From Ga0077527 sp964433345 (lineage in GTDB: Bacteria > Pseudomonadota > Gammaproteobacteria > Burkholderiales > SG8-41), in NCBI GenBank assembly GCA_964433345.1, contig CAYSQJ010000001.1, positions 62,001 through 126,000 on the forward strand: a stretch of 64,000 nucleotides of DNA, written 5' to 3'. The notes below the pieces were generated by a model. It saw only the letters and a list, made by a program, of their open reading frames with translations, did no database searches and was not told the DNA's origin. The translations under genes were made by a program, and so were the position numbers. Numbering within the stretch: the stretch's first letter is position 1; the number at the start of each line of letters is the position of its first letter. Below, one piece after another: positions 8,978-18,029 of this stretch.

Positions 8978-10540
8978 ATGGCCACCATCAAACAGGCATT
9001 GATCAGCGTTTCGGACAAGGCGGGGCTCGTCGAATTTGCCCGCGGGCTGGCCGGCTTCGGCGTCGCCCTGCTGTCGACCGGAGGCACCGCAAAGCTGCTG
9101 CGCGAGGCCGGCCTCGAAGTCACCGAGGTCGCGGATTACACCGGGTTTCCCGAGATGCTCGACGGCCGGGTCAAGACCCTGCATCCGAAGATCCACGGTG
9201 GCCTGCTCGGCCGGCGCGACCTGCCTGAGCATGTCGCCGCGATGCAGAAGGCGGGGATCGCAGGCATCGACATGGCGGTGATCAATCTCTATCCCTTCAC
9301 GCAGACCATCGCCAAGGATGACTGCATCCTCGCCGAGGCGATTGAAAACATCGACATCGGCGGACCCGCGATGGTGCGCAGCGCGGCCAAGAACCACCAG
9401 CATGTCGCCGTGGTTACCGACCCCGCGGACTACGCGGGCATACTGAAGGAAATGTCCAGCGCCAGCGGCGCCCTTGGCGCGGAAACCCGGTTCCGCCTTG
9501 CCTGCAAGGCTTTCTCGCATACCGCCGCCTATGACGGCGCAATCAGCAATTACCTGACCGCCCTGCAGGCTGACGGCAGGGTCGCCGACTTTCCGCAGCG
9601 GCTCAACCTGCATTTCGAGCAGGCGCAGTCCCTGCGCTACGGCGAGAACCCGCATCAGCGGGCTGCGTTCTATCGCGATCTTGTTCCGGTGCCGGGCAGC
9701 CTTGCCGGCTATCGCCAGCTGCAGGGCAAGGAGCTGTCGTACAACAATATTGCCGATGCCGACGCGGCCTGGGAATGCGTGAAGACCTTCGATGCGCCGG
9801 CCTGCGTGATCGTCAAGCATGCCAATCCCTGCGGTGTGGCCGTGGGCGCCGATGTGGCGGTCGCCTATGACAAGGCCTTCGCCACCGATCCGACATCCGC
9901 CTTCGGCGGCATCATCGCAGTGAATCGCGCGCTGGATGCCGCTGCCGCGCGGGCGATCTCGAAACAGTTCGTCGAGGTGATCATCGCGCCGGAAATCGCA
10001 CCGGAAGCACTGTCGGTGTTCGCGCAGAAGGCCAATATCCGGGTGCTGGAAGTACCGATTGCCGCGGGTGCAAACCGCTTTGACATCAAGCGCGTCGGCG
10101 GTGGCGTGCTGGTGCAGACACCCGATATCCAGAACGTCGCGGCGCCCGGCCTGAAGGTGGTCAGCCGCAAGCAGCCGACCGAGGCGCAGCTCTCGGACCT
10201 GCTGTTTGCCTGGCGTGTCGCCAAGTTCGTCAAATCGAACGCCATCGTGTTCTGCGGCAACGGTGCAACGCTGGGCGTCGGTGCCGGGCAGATGAGCCGC
10301 GTCGATTCGGCGCGCATCGCCTCGATCAAGGCCGAAAACGCCGAGCTGAAATTGGCCGGCTCGGTGGTGGCTTCGGACGCTTTTTTCCCGTTTCGTGATG
10401 GCGTCGACGTGGTGGCCGCAGCAGGCGCTACCGCGATCATCCAGCCTGGCGGCAGCCTGCGTGACGAAGAGGTCATCGCCGCCGCCGATGAGCATGGCAT
10501 CGCGATGGTGTTCACCGGTTTCCGGCATTTCAGGCACTGA
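8978..10540 (+). CDS. purH: Bifunctional AICAR formyltransferase/IMP cyclohydrolase
   Basis: Catalyses the last two steps to IMP. From the ATG at 8978 the product is 520 residues, the normal length; upstream codons in the frame overlap fis and are not used. The N-terminal MGS-like cyclohydrolase domain (KQALISVSDKAGLVEFA, LLSTGGTAKLLR, DGRVKTLHPKIHGG) is followed by the transformylase domain with RYGENPHQRAAFY and the catalytic KHANPCGVAVG. The TGA overlaps the ATG of purD (TGATG), so the two are coupled. Confidence 0.97.
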   Translation: MATIKQALISVSDKAGLVEFARGLAGFGVALLSTGGTAKLLREAGLEVTEVADYTGFPEMLDGRVKTLHPKIHGGLLGRRDLPEHVAAMQKAGIAGIDMAVINLYPFTQTIAKDDCILAEAIENIDIGGPAMVRSAAKNHQHVAVVTDPADYAGILKEMSSASGALGAETRFRLACKAFSHTAAYDGAISNYLTALQADGRVADFPQRLNLHFEQAQSLRYGENPHQRAAFYRDLVPVPGSLAGYRQLQGKELSYNNIADADAAWECVKTFDAPACVIVKHANPCGVAVGADVAVAYDKAFATDPTSAFGGIIAVNRALDAAAARAISKQFVEVIIAPEIAPEALSVFAQKANIRVLEVPIAAGANRFDIKRVGGGVLVQTPDIQNVAAPGLKVVSRKQPTEAQLSDLLFAWRVAKFVKSNAIVFCGNGATLGVGAGQMSRVDSARIASIKAENAELKLAGSVVASDAFFPFRDGVDVVAAAGATAIIQPGGSLRDEEVIAAADEHGIAMVFTGFRHFRH

Positions 10541-11817
10541 TGAAAATCCTGGTCATCGGCGGCGGCGGCCGCGAACATGCGCTGGCCTGGAAGCTGGCGC
10601 AATCTCCGCGGGTGCAGATGGTTTACGTGGTCCCCGGCAATGCCGGCACCGCGGGGGAGGACGGCCTGCACAATATCGACCTTGGGGACAACGAGCAAAT
10701 CATTGATTTTATTGATAAAAATGAAATCGCGCTGACGGTGGTCGGGCCCGAGGCGCCGTTGGCGGCGGGTGTCGTCGATGCGGTGCGCGGCGCGGGGCAT
10801 CGCATTTTCGGGCCGACGCAGAAGGCGGCGCAGCTCGAAAGCTCCAAGGATTTCGCCAAGCAGTTCATGGTGCGCCACCGGATTCCGACGGCGAAACACT
10901 CGACTTTCACCGACGCCGCTGCGGCGCATGCCTACATTGACCGCGAAGGCGCGCCGATAGTGATCAAGGCCGACGGGCTTGCCGCAGGCAAGGGCGTGGT
11001 GGTCGCAATGAGCCTTGATGAGGCGCATGCCGCAGTGGACATGATGCTGGTCGGCAACAAGATGGGCAACGCCGGCGCACGCGTCGTCATCGAGGAATTC
11101 CTCGACGGCGAGGAAGCGAGCTTCATCGTGCTGGCCGACGGCCGCAACGCGCTGGCGCTGGCCAGCAGCCAGGACCACAAGCGCCTAAAGGACAATGATC
11201 AGGGTCCGAACACCGGCGGCATGGGCGCCTATTCGCCGGCTCCGGTGGTGACGCCGGAGATCCACGCGCGGGTGATGCGTGAAGTGATCCAGCCGGTGAT
11301 CAATGGCATGTCCGCCGATGGCATTCCTTATACCGGCTTCCTCTACGCGGGATTGATGATCTCTCCCGCGGGCACGCTGAAGGTTCTCGAGTTCAACTGC
11401 CGCATGGGCGACCCCGAAACCCAGCCGATCATGATGCGTCTCAAAAGCGACCTTGTCGGACTGCTTGATGCTGCGATCGACGGCAAACTCGACAGCGCCG
11501 AGGCGGAATGGGATCCGCGGGTGGCGCTGGGGGTGGTGCTGGCAGCGGCGAATTATCCGGAGGATCCGCGCAAGGGCGACGTCATCCGCGGCCTGCCGGC
11601 TCCGGGCGAGGACTTCCACGTATTCCATGCCGGGACCGCGCTGTCGGGCAGTGAGGTGGTGACCAGCGGCGGCCGCGTGCTCTGCGTCACCGCGCTCGGC
11701 CACAATACCCGCACCGCACAGAAGCGCGCCTACGAGATCGTCGACCAGATCCGTTTCGACGGCATGCAGTGCCGCCGCGACATCGGTCATCGTGCGGTCG
11801 CCGCCGGGCGCAAATAG
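10540..11817 (+). CDS. purD: Phosphoribosylamine-glycine ligase
   Basis: ATP-grasp enzyme making glycinamide ribonucleotide in purine synthesis. The 425-residue product has the N-terminal KILVIGGGGREHALAWKLA motif, VVGPEAPLAAG, and the ATP-grasp core IKADGLAAGKGVVVA and FNCRMGDPETQ. Codons for about residues 53-63 (10697-10728) are strikingly A+T-rich compared with the rest of the gene (about 16% G+C over 32 bases) although protein length is normal. Translationally coupled to purH. Confidence 0.97.
   Translation: MKILVIGGGGREHALAWKLAQSPRVQMVYVVPGNAGTAGEDGLHNIDLGDNEQIIDFIDKNEIALTVVGPEAPLAAGVVDAVRGAGHRIFGPTQKAAQLESSKDFAKQFMVRHRIPTAKHSTFTDAAAAHAYIDREGAPIVIKADGLAAGKGVVVAMSLDEAHAAVDMMLVGNKMGNAGARVVIEEFLDGEEASFIVLADGRNALALASSQDHKRLKDNDQGPNTGGMGAYSPAPVVTPEIHARVMREVIQPVINGMSADGIPYTGFLYAGLMISPAGTLKVLEFNCRMGDPETQPIMMRLKSDLVGLLDAAIDGKLDSAEAEWDPRVALGVVLAAANYPEDPRKGDVIRGLPAPGEDFHVFHAGTALSGSEVVTSGGRVLCVTALGHNTRTAQKRAYEIVDQIRFDGMQCRRDIGHRAVAAGRK
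10697..10728 (+). repeat. A+T-rich patch inside purD (member of a short repeat family)
   Basis: A 32-base stretch with only five G/C bases lies in an otherwise G+C-rich gene. It contains TTGATTTTATTGAT, which recurs with one or two changes at 38791-38804 and 63544-63556. It encodes an Ile/Asp/Lys/Asn-rich segment; no insertion relative to the expected PurD length is apparent. Confidence 0.45.
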
Positions 11818-11851
11818 CGCCTGTCGCGGGCACACACGGCAGACTTTCCCG

Positions 11852-12748
11852 ATGGACATTGCCGCAGTCAAGGCTTACCTGACCGGCCTTCAGTCGACAA
11901 TCGTCGACCGCCTTGCCGCGCTCGACGGCGGCAGCTTCATCCGCGACGAATGGCAGCGGCCGCAGGGCGGCGGCGGCATCACCCGGCTGATCGAGAACGG
12001 CGCGCTGTTCGAACGCGGAGGTGTCGGCTTTTCCCATGTCTTCGGTGACAACCTGCCGCCCTCCGCATCGGCTGCGAGGCCGGAGCTCGCCGGCCGCTCC
12101 TTCCAGGCGATGGGCGTGTCGCTGGTGCTGCATCCGCGCAATCCCTACGTGCCCACGGTGCACCTGAACGTACGCTGCTTCGTCGCCGAGAAAAGCGGAG
12201 CCGATCCGGTATGGTGGTTCGGCGGCGGCATGGATCTGACGCCGTACTACGGTTTCGAGGACGACGCCGCGCATTTCCACCGCAGCTGCCGCGACGCATT
12301 GGCGCCCTTCGGTGCGGAATACCACCCGAAGTACAAGGCCTGGTGCGACCGCTATTTTTTCCTGAAGCACCGCAATGAGCCGCGCGGAGTCGGCGGCATA
12401 TTCTTCGATGATCTCGGAACTCCGGATTTCGACAGCTGCTTCGCGCTGACGCGCAGCGTCGGCGACCATTTTCTGCCGGCCTATGTTCCCATCGTTGAGC
12501 GTCGCCGCGACCTGCCCTGGGGCGAGCGTGAACGCGATTTTCAGGCCTACCGTCGCGGCCGCTACGTCGAATTCAATCTGGTCTACGATCGCGGCACACT
12601 ATTCGGCCTGCAGTCCGGCGGGCGCACGGAATCGATCCTGATGTCGCTGCCGCCGGTCGTGCACTGGCGTTATGACTGGGCGCCGCAGCCGGGCACGCCT
12701 GAAGCGCGGCTTTACAGTGATTTTCTGGTGGAGAAGGACTGGCTCTGA
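11852..12748 (+). CDS. hemF: Oxygen-dependent coproporphyrinogen-III oxidase
   Basis: Converts coproporphyrinogen III to protoporphyrinogen IX with O2 in heme synthesis, so the organism can live aerobically. The ATG at 11852 gives 298 residues (E. coli 299). Family signatures are present: GGGGITRLIENGALFERGG, VWWFGGGMDLTPYYGF, the HHPxY-like region YHPKYKAWCDRYFFLKHR, GGIFFDDL and RRGRYVEFNLVYDRGT. It follows purD by 34 bases and ends 30 bases from a convergent kinase gene. Confidence 0.97.
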   Translation: MDIAAVKAYLTGLQSTIVDRLAALDGGSFIRDEWQRPQGGGGITRLIENGALFERGGVGFSHVFGDNLPPSASAARPELAGRSFQAMGVSLVLHPRNPYVPTVHLNVRCFVAEKSGADPVWWFGGGMDLTPYYGFEDDAAHFHRSCRDALAPFGAEYHPKYKAWCDRYFFLKHRNEPRGVGGIFFDDLGTPDFDSCFALTRSVGDHFLPAYVPIVERRRDLPWGERERDFQAYRRGRYVEFNLVYDRGTLFGLQSGGRTESILMSLPPVVHWRYDWAPQPGTPEARLYSDFLVEKDWL

Positions 12749-12778
12749 GGAACCGGCCCCGGCCGCCGGAACGCCGCC

Positions 12779-14689
12779 TCAGCCGACGCCGAACCAGGAC
12801 TTGACCGAGCGGATGCGTTCGCGCAGCTGGTCGAGCATTGACGAACCGCCTTCGGGTTCGCGGACTGCAGCGACGCGGTGCTGTTTGAGCAGCTTCGGCG
12901 TCTTGCGGAAAGCCTGATAGCGCGCGAGGGCTGCGTGCACATGCTGCTGCAGCAGTTTCAGGTTCAGCGGCTTGCTGAGAAAGCGGAACACCTGGGCCTG
13001 GTTGATCAGGTCGATGACCACTTCCGAGTCCGAAGCGTCGGTGGTGAGGATGGCAAGGATTTCAGGGTGATCCTGCTTCAGCAGCTTGAAGGCCGCCAGA
13101 GCCTTCTGGTCGCCGCTGCGGATGTCAGCGATGATCACCGCGATCTCGTGGTCGGTGAGGATTGCCAGCGCGCGATCCATGTCCGGAGCATCGATTACCG
13201 GACAGACGCTGCCCATCAGTTCGCTCACCGCTCGGAACACGCTCTGGTCGGGGTTGAGCACGAGAATGCCGCTGCTGACCTTGTCCGGCACGATGGGTGG
13301 GGAGGTCGCCATGTCGGCCAGCTCGATCGCGATGGCCGCAGCCTCGCCGATTGTTTTCTGGATCTCGGTGTTGTTCCAGGGTTTGCTGATGAAGCGGAAA
13401 ACCTCGCCGTCGTTGATCGAGCCGACAATGGAAGCGAGGTCGGAATAGCCGGTGAGCAGTATCCGCACCGTGTGCGGCGCGAAATCCCGGACCTGGCGCA
13501 GGAACTCGACGCCCGTCATCTCCGGCATGCGCTGGTCGCTGATCACCACATGCGGATGGAAGCGCTTCATGAATTCCATGGCTTCCGGGCCGCTGCTGGC
13601 GGTGAACACGTTGTACTGGTTGCGGAAAACCGAGCGCAGCGCATTGAGGATGCGTTCCTCGTCGTCGACGAACAGCAGTTTGGCTTTCTTGCCGCCGGTG
13701 TCGAACGTAGGCGCCACGGCGGGTGCGGTTGCGGCAGGTGACCCTGCCTGCGAAGCCTGCATCCCGGAAATGACCCTTGCCGCTGAGACCAGCTTGGGGT
13801 CCAGGCGCTGGGTCGGCACCTCGCGGGACGCCTCGTCAGCTGCCGATTTCGCGGTACGCAGGCTTGCCGCGATGCCCTGGACGAAGCCGAGCGCGAACTC
13901 GCGCGCGGTCTGGAAGCGGTCTTCGCGCTTCTTGGCCAGCGCCTTGTGCGTGGCCCAGTCGAGCTGCACCGAAATGCGCGGATTGAATTTGGAGGGATTC
14001 TCGGGCCGCTCGCCGATCACCTGGCGCATGATCTCCACGTTGCTGCCGGTGAAGGGCTTGCGCCCGGTCAGCAGTTCGTAGGCGATGACGCCGGCCGAGT
14101 AGATGTCGGTGCGAGCATCGGGCTCCTCGCCAGTGAACTGTTCCGGCGACATGTAGCCCGGTGAACCCATGATTTCCCCGACCTGGGTCAGCGACGAGGT
14201 GTCGATGTGGGCGATGCCGAAATCGCTGATCTTGATGCGGCCGTCGTCGTTGATCAGGATGTTCGAGGGTTTGATGTCGCGGTGGACGACCCCCTGCGCA
14301 TGCGCATAACCCAGGCCGTCGAGCAGCTGGCGGACGATTTCCCCGATTTCCGCAAGATCGAACTTCGCCTTGTTCTGCAAGTGCTCGTACAGCGACTTGC
14401 CATTGACCAGCTCCATCACGATGTAGGCCAGCTCGTCGTCCTCGCCGTAATCGTAGATGGCGGCAATCCGCGGATGTGTCAGGCGGCCGACGGCCTGTGC
14501 CTCGTGGCGGAAGCGCGCCACGGCATACTGGACTTCGGAGGGATCGAGCGCCGACTTGGTGATGGTCTTGATCGCAACCTGGCGGTGGATCGCCGGATCG
14601 AAAGCCTTGTAGACGGTGCCCATGCCCCCCCGGCCGAGGATGCCCTGCACCTCGTACTTGCCGATTTTCCTGGGGTAATTGACGGTCAT
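12779..14689 (-). CDS. Ser/Thr protein kinase with two C-terminal receiver domains
   Basis: A 636-residue cytoplasmic hybrid regulator. An intact Hanks-type kinase domain (about 11-275) has the glycine loop GRGGMG (19-24), Lys41 in VAIK, HRD with Asp138 and Asn143, and DFG at 156-158. A first receiver (about 336-455) keeps the acidic pair D342/D343, phospho-acceptor D385 (SDQRMPE), T413 and K436. A second (about 474-590) keeps D522 and K573 but has NPD in place of the N-terminal acidic pair, so it may be partly degenerate. The ATG overlaps the end of the histidine kinase gene by four bases, implying the kinase is its phosphodonor. No transmembrane segment is seen. Confidence 0.9.
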   Translation of the reverse strand: MTVNYPRKIGKYEVQGILGRGGMGTVYKAFDPAIHRQVAIKTITKSALDPSEVQYAVARFRHEAQAVGRLTHPRIAAIYDYGEDDELAYIVMELVNGKSLYEHLQNKAKFDLAEIGEIVRQLLDGLGYAHAQGVVHRDIKPSNILINDDGRIKISDFGIAHIDTSSLTQVGEIMGSPGYMSPEQFTGEEPDARTDIYSAGVIAYELLTGRKPFTGSNVEIMRQVIGERPENPSKFNPRISVQLDWATHKALAKKREDRFQTAREFALGFVQGIAASLRTAKSAADEASREVPTQRLDPKLVSAARVISGMQASQAGSPAATAPAVAPTFDTGGKKAKLLFVDDEERILNALRSVFRNQYNVFTASSGPEAMEFMKRFHPHVVISDQRMPEMTGVEFLRQVRDFAPHTVRILLTGYSDLASIVGSINDGEVFRFISKPWNNTEIQKTIGEAAAIAIELADMATSPPIVPDKVSSGILVLNPDQSVFRAVSELMGSVCPVIDAPDMDRALAILTDHEIAVIIADIRSGDQKALAAFKLLKQDHPEILAILTTDASDSEVVIDLINQAQVFRFLSKPLNLKLLQQHVHAALARYQAFRKTPKLLKQHRVAAVREPEGGSSMLDQLRERIRSVKSWFGVG

Positions 14690-16545
14690 GAGGGATCGTC
14701 CAGCGTGGCCGGCGGTGTCAGCGGCAGCACGATGGTGAAGCGGGTGCCCTTGCCCACGGTGGAATCAACGCTGATCCTACCACCGTGCTGCTCGACGATC
14801 TTGTAGGAAATCGACAGGCCGAGGCCGGTGCCCTTGCCGACCGCCTTGGTGGTGAAAAACGGATCGAAGATCTTGGACATGATTTCCGGCGGTATGCCCT
14901 TGCCGTTGTCGGCAATCTCGACCGCCACGTGACCGGCATCCTCGGTTCGCGTGCTTACCGTGATTTCGCCGCCGCCCGATTCGATCGCCTGTGCCGCGTT
15001 GTTGATCAGGTTGAGGAAGACCTGGTTCAGCTGCGACGGCGAGCAGGTAATCGGCGGGATGTCGCCGAAATTCCGGGTGACCTTGAGATGCTTGAGCTCG
15101 TGCTTAGCGAGGATCAGCGCGCTCTCCAGCCCCTCGTTCAGGTTGAAACTGGAGACCTTGCTGCGGTCGAGCCGGCTGAAATTCTTCAGGTTGAGGACGA
15201 TCTCCGAAATCTGGTCAATCCCGTACAGCCCGTCCTTGGCCAGCTGCCCGAGCTCGGCCAGTGCCTGCTGCTCGGCGAAATGGTTGACGAGTCCGCGCAC
15301 CGCTGCGTACTTGGCCTGCAGGCGTTCCGGGCTCGGACTCGGGTCCTCCATCAGCCGCAGCAGCTTGTTGGTCTCGACCACGAGCTCTTTGACCTCGGGC
15401 AGCTTGCCGGCGACCGAGCCGAGGCTGTTCTTGACGTAGGCGAGCGGCGTGTTGATTTCGTGGGCGATGCCGGCAACCATCTGCCCGAGCGAGGACATTT
15501 TTTCGGTCTGGATCAGCTGTGCCTCGGATTCCTTGAGCTGGTGCAGCGCGTCGGACAGTTCGCGGGTGCGCTCTTCCACCCGCGACTCGAGTACGCGGTT
15601 GGCTTCGTTGAGCAACCGGTAGCTGACCGCCAGTTTCGACAGCAGCCAGCCGATCAGGATCAGCAGCGCCCCGGCATAGGCGATCAGGTAAATGCGGTAG
15701 CGTGCGCTGTCAGACTCGATGTCCGCCGCTTCCCGGCTGAAGGCATCGGTCAGGCTGTTGATGCGCGGCCCGGCGGAGGAGATCGAAATCTTGCGGAACA
15801 GCCCGTCCTCCACCGGCTTGGCGCCGAGGACCTGCTGCACCGAGCTGTCCATGCGTGCGAGGCCGTCGCGCAGCGCCGGCGGCATGCCTTCCGCCGACTT
15901 GTGCAGGTCGGCGGCGAAGGTTTCGACGTTTTTGCGCTGTGCCTCGGAGGGGTCGGCGGCATAGCGCATGACATGCGCGAACAGCAGCGCCGAAGTGCTT
16001 TCCACCGCGACCAGCCGGTCGCGCTGCGGGTACGCGGCCCAGGCGCCGCGCACGAGCCCGGCCATTTCGCCGTCGAACTCCACCAGCCTGGCCAGTGCCT
16101 CGGCCACCGTCTGCTGGGCCGCGCGGTAGCGCGCTAGCAGTTCGGCCTTCTGGCCGAAGGCCTGCTGCAGTGCCGGCAGTTCACGAGTCAGCGCCTCGCC
16201 CGGGGCCTCCCCTGCGGCCTGTTGCAGCCTTTTCAGGATTTCCGATGCCCGCGCTCCGCGGTCGTCGCCGGGCAGGGCCTTGCCGGGCTTGCCCTCGGTG
16301 CGCGCGCGCAAAACCTCGAAGTCCCAGCGCGCATCGATCTCCCGCAGCTCGCGCAGATAACCGAGGATCTCGCCCTGGCGCTGGTAATCGACGCCCTGGC
16401 TCTTGAGGTAGAGAAAGCCAAGCAGCGCGACCAGGCCGATGGCGACCAGCGCCATCAGCGGCAGGCGTGCCTTGCGCGGCGGCACCAGGCGCCAAGGCAG
16501 GGCCCTGGCGGGCGTGTTGCTGAACTCATTCTCCAAGGTACGCAT
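14686..16545 (-). CDS. Membrane sensor histidine kinase
   Basis: A 619-residue two-component sensor. A first membrane segment (about 29-48) and a second (about 285-303) bracket a roughly 235-residue helical periplasmic domain rich in Ala/Leu/Arg, resembling all-helical ligand-binding (DAHL/4HB-like) sensors. A coiled coil (about 310-345) leads to the dimerisation box with His362 (GIAHEINTPLAYVKNSL) and the HATPase domain with NLINNAAQAIE, ADNGKGIP, FFTTK and GTGLGLS. The gene overlaps livF by 20 bases upstream and the Ser/Thr kinase by 4 downstream, so it is embedded in the transporter operon. The ligand cannot be read from sequence. Confidence 0.93.
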   Translation of the reverse strand: MRTLENEFSNTPARALPWRLVPPRKARLPLMALVAIGLVALLGFLYLKSQGVDYQRQGEILGYLRELREIDARWDFEVLRARTEGKPGKALPGDDRGARASEILKRLQQAAGEAPGEALTRELPALQQAFGQKAELLARYRAAQQTVAEALARLVEFDGEMAGLVRGAWAAYPQRDRLVAVESTSALLFAHVMRYAADPSEAQRKNVETFAADLHKSAEGMPPALRDGLARMDSSVQQVLGAKPVEDGLFRKISISSAGPRINSLTDAFSREAADIESDSARYRIYLIAYAGALLILIGWLLSKLAVSYRLLNEANRVLESRVEERTRELSDALHQLKESEAQLIQTEKMSSLGQMVAGIAHEINTPLAYVKNSLGSVAGKLPEVKELVVETNKLLRLMEDPSPSPERLQAKYAAVRGLVNHFAEQQALAELGQLAKDGLYGIDQISEIVLNLKNFSRLDRSKVSSFNLNEGLESALILAKHELKHLKVTRNFGDIPPITCSPSQLNQVFLNLINNAAQAIESGGGEITVSTRTEDAGHVAVEIADNGKGIPPEIMSKIFDPFFTTKAVGKGTGLGLSISYKIVEQHGGRISVDSTVGKGTRFTIVLPLTPPATLDDPS

Positions 16546-17230
16546 GCCTCACTTGTGGATTGCGGAGCAGGGCTCCCGCGTTGTCGGCGAGCACGATGCT
16601 GCCGCTTTCCATGACATAGCCACGATCACAGGTTTCGAGGGCCAGCTTCGCATTCTGTTCGACCAGCAGCATCGTCACGCCTTCGGCGGCCACCGCCCGC
16701 ACCGTCTCGAAAATCTTCTGCACCATCAGCGGCGCCAGTCCCATGCTCGGTTCATCAAGGAGCAGCAGCCGCGGCCTGCACATCAATGCCCTTGCCATCG
16801 CCAGCATCTGCTGCTCTCCTCCGGACAGCGTGCCCGCAAGCTGGTTCCGGCGCTCGGCGAGCCGCGGGAACAGCGCGTAAGCATGATCCAGGTCGCGGGC
16901 AATCGCCGTCCTGTCCCTGCGGATATAGGCACCCATCGCGAGATTTTCCGCCACCGTGAGCCGCGGAAACACGCCGCGCCCCTCGGGCACCATCGCCAGG
17001 CCGCGTCGCACCAGATGATACGCCGGTTTGCCCGTGACTTCGGCGCCGTCATAGTCGATGCGGCCGGCCGCCGGCCGCAGCAGGCCGGACAGCGCCTTCA
17101 GGGTGCTGGTCTTGCCGGCACCGTTGGCGCCGATCAGTGCCACCAGTTCGCCGCTGCGCACCTTGAGGTCGATACCCTTCACTGCGCGGATGCCGCCGTA
17201 GGCGACTTCCAGGCCGTGCACGCCAAGCAT
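16526..17230 (-). CDS. livF: Branched-chain amino acid-type ABC transporter ATPase LivF
   Basis: One of two ATPases powering the LivHM permease. From the ATG at 17230 the product is 234 residues (E. coli LivF 237). It has Walker A GANGAGKT (about 34-41), the signature LSGGEQQMLAMARALM and Walker B RLLLLDEPSMGLAP, all typical of LivF. The frame is open further upstream, but that would overlap livG; a TTG 12 bases upstream is another possible start. livG ends four bases before it, and the histidine kinase gene overlaps its 3' end. Confidence 0.94.
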   Translation of the reverse strand: MLGVHGLEVAYGGIRAVKGIDLKVRSGELVALIGANGAGKTSTLKALSGLLRPAAGRIDYDGAEVTGKPAYHLVRRGLAMVPEGRGVFPRLTVAENLAMGAYIRRDRTAIARDLDHAYALFPRLAERRNQLAGTLSGGEQQMLAMARALMCRPRLLLLDEPSMGLAPLMVQKIFETVRAVAAEGVTMLLVEQNAKLALETCDRGYVMESGSIVLADNAGALLRNPQVRHAYLGE

Positions 17231-17234
17231 GATC

Positions 17235-18029
17235 TCAGGCAATGGCACCACCCAGGTAGGCTTCGATGACCTTGGGGTCGCGCTGCACTTCGGCCGGCTC
17301 TCCCTCGGCAATCTTCTCGCCGTAATCGAGCACGGCGACGCGGTGCGAAAGCCCCATGACCAGCTTCATGTCGTGCTCGATCAGCAACAGCGTCACGCCG
17401 TCGGCGACTATGCGCTCCAGCAGCCCGCGCAGCGCGGTGGTTTCGGTGGCGTTCATCCCGGCCGCGGGTTCGTCGAGCGCGAGCAGCTTCGGATCAGTCG
17501 CCAGCGCACGGGCGATCTCCAGCCGCCGCTGGTCGCCATAAGGCAGGTCGCGTGCCAGCACTCCGGCACGTGCCGACAGTCCGCAGTAGTCCAGCAACTC
17601 CAGCGCACGCCGGGTGATGGCGGCCTCCTCCTCGCGCGTCGCGGGTGTGCGCAGCACCGCGCCGAGCACTCCGGCACGGGTACGGGGATGGCGTCCGACC
17701 ATCACGTTCTCCAGCGCGTTCATGCTGCCGAACAGGCGGATGTTCTGGAAGGTGCGTGCTATGCCGTGCTGCGCGATGCGATGGGGCTTGAGCCCGCCGA
17801 TCCCGTTTCCGTCGAAGGTTACCGTGCCGGCATCAGCCGGGTAGAGACCAGTGAGGACATTGAACAGCGTGGTCTTGCCCGCGCCGTTGGGACCTATCAG
17901 CCCGAAAATCTCGCCGCGGAAGACGCTGATCGAGACCCCGTTCAATGCACGCAATCCGCCGAAGCGCTTGCTGATGCCGTTGGCGCAGAGCAGTGCGGCG
18001 TCAGCCTGCGCCATGTGCTTTTCCTCCAC
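17235..18029 (-). CDS. livG: Branched-chain amino acid-type ABC transporter ATPase LivG
   Basis: Second ATPase of the importer. The 264-residue product has Walker A GPNGAGKT (46-53), the LivG-type signature LPYGDQRRLEIARALA and Walker B LLALDEPAAGMN, followed by the LivG-specific LLLIEHDMKLVM. The first ATG at 18029 overlaps livM by 29 bases; an internal ATG at 18014 (MAQADAALL) is equally plausible. Confidence 0.94.
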   Translation of the reverse strand: MEEKHMAQADAALLCANGISKRFGGLRALNGVSISVFRGEIFGLIGPNGAGKTTLFNVLTGLYPADAGTVTFDGNGIGGLKPHRIAQHGIARTFQNIRLFGSMNALENVMVGRHPRTRAGVLGAVLRTPATREEEAAITRRALELLDYCGLSARAGVLARDLPYGDQRRLEIARALATDPKLLALDEPAAGMNATETTALRGLLERIVADGVTLLLIEHDMKLVMGLSHRVAVLDYGEKIAEGEPAEVQRDPKVIEAYLGGAIA

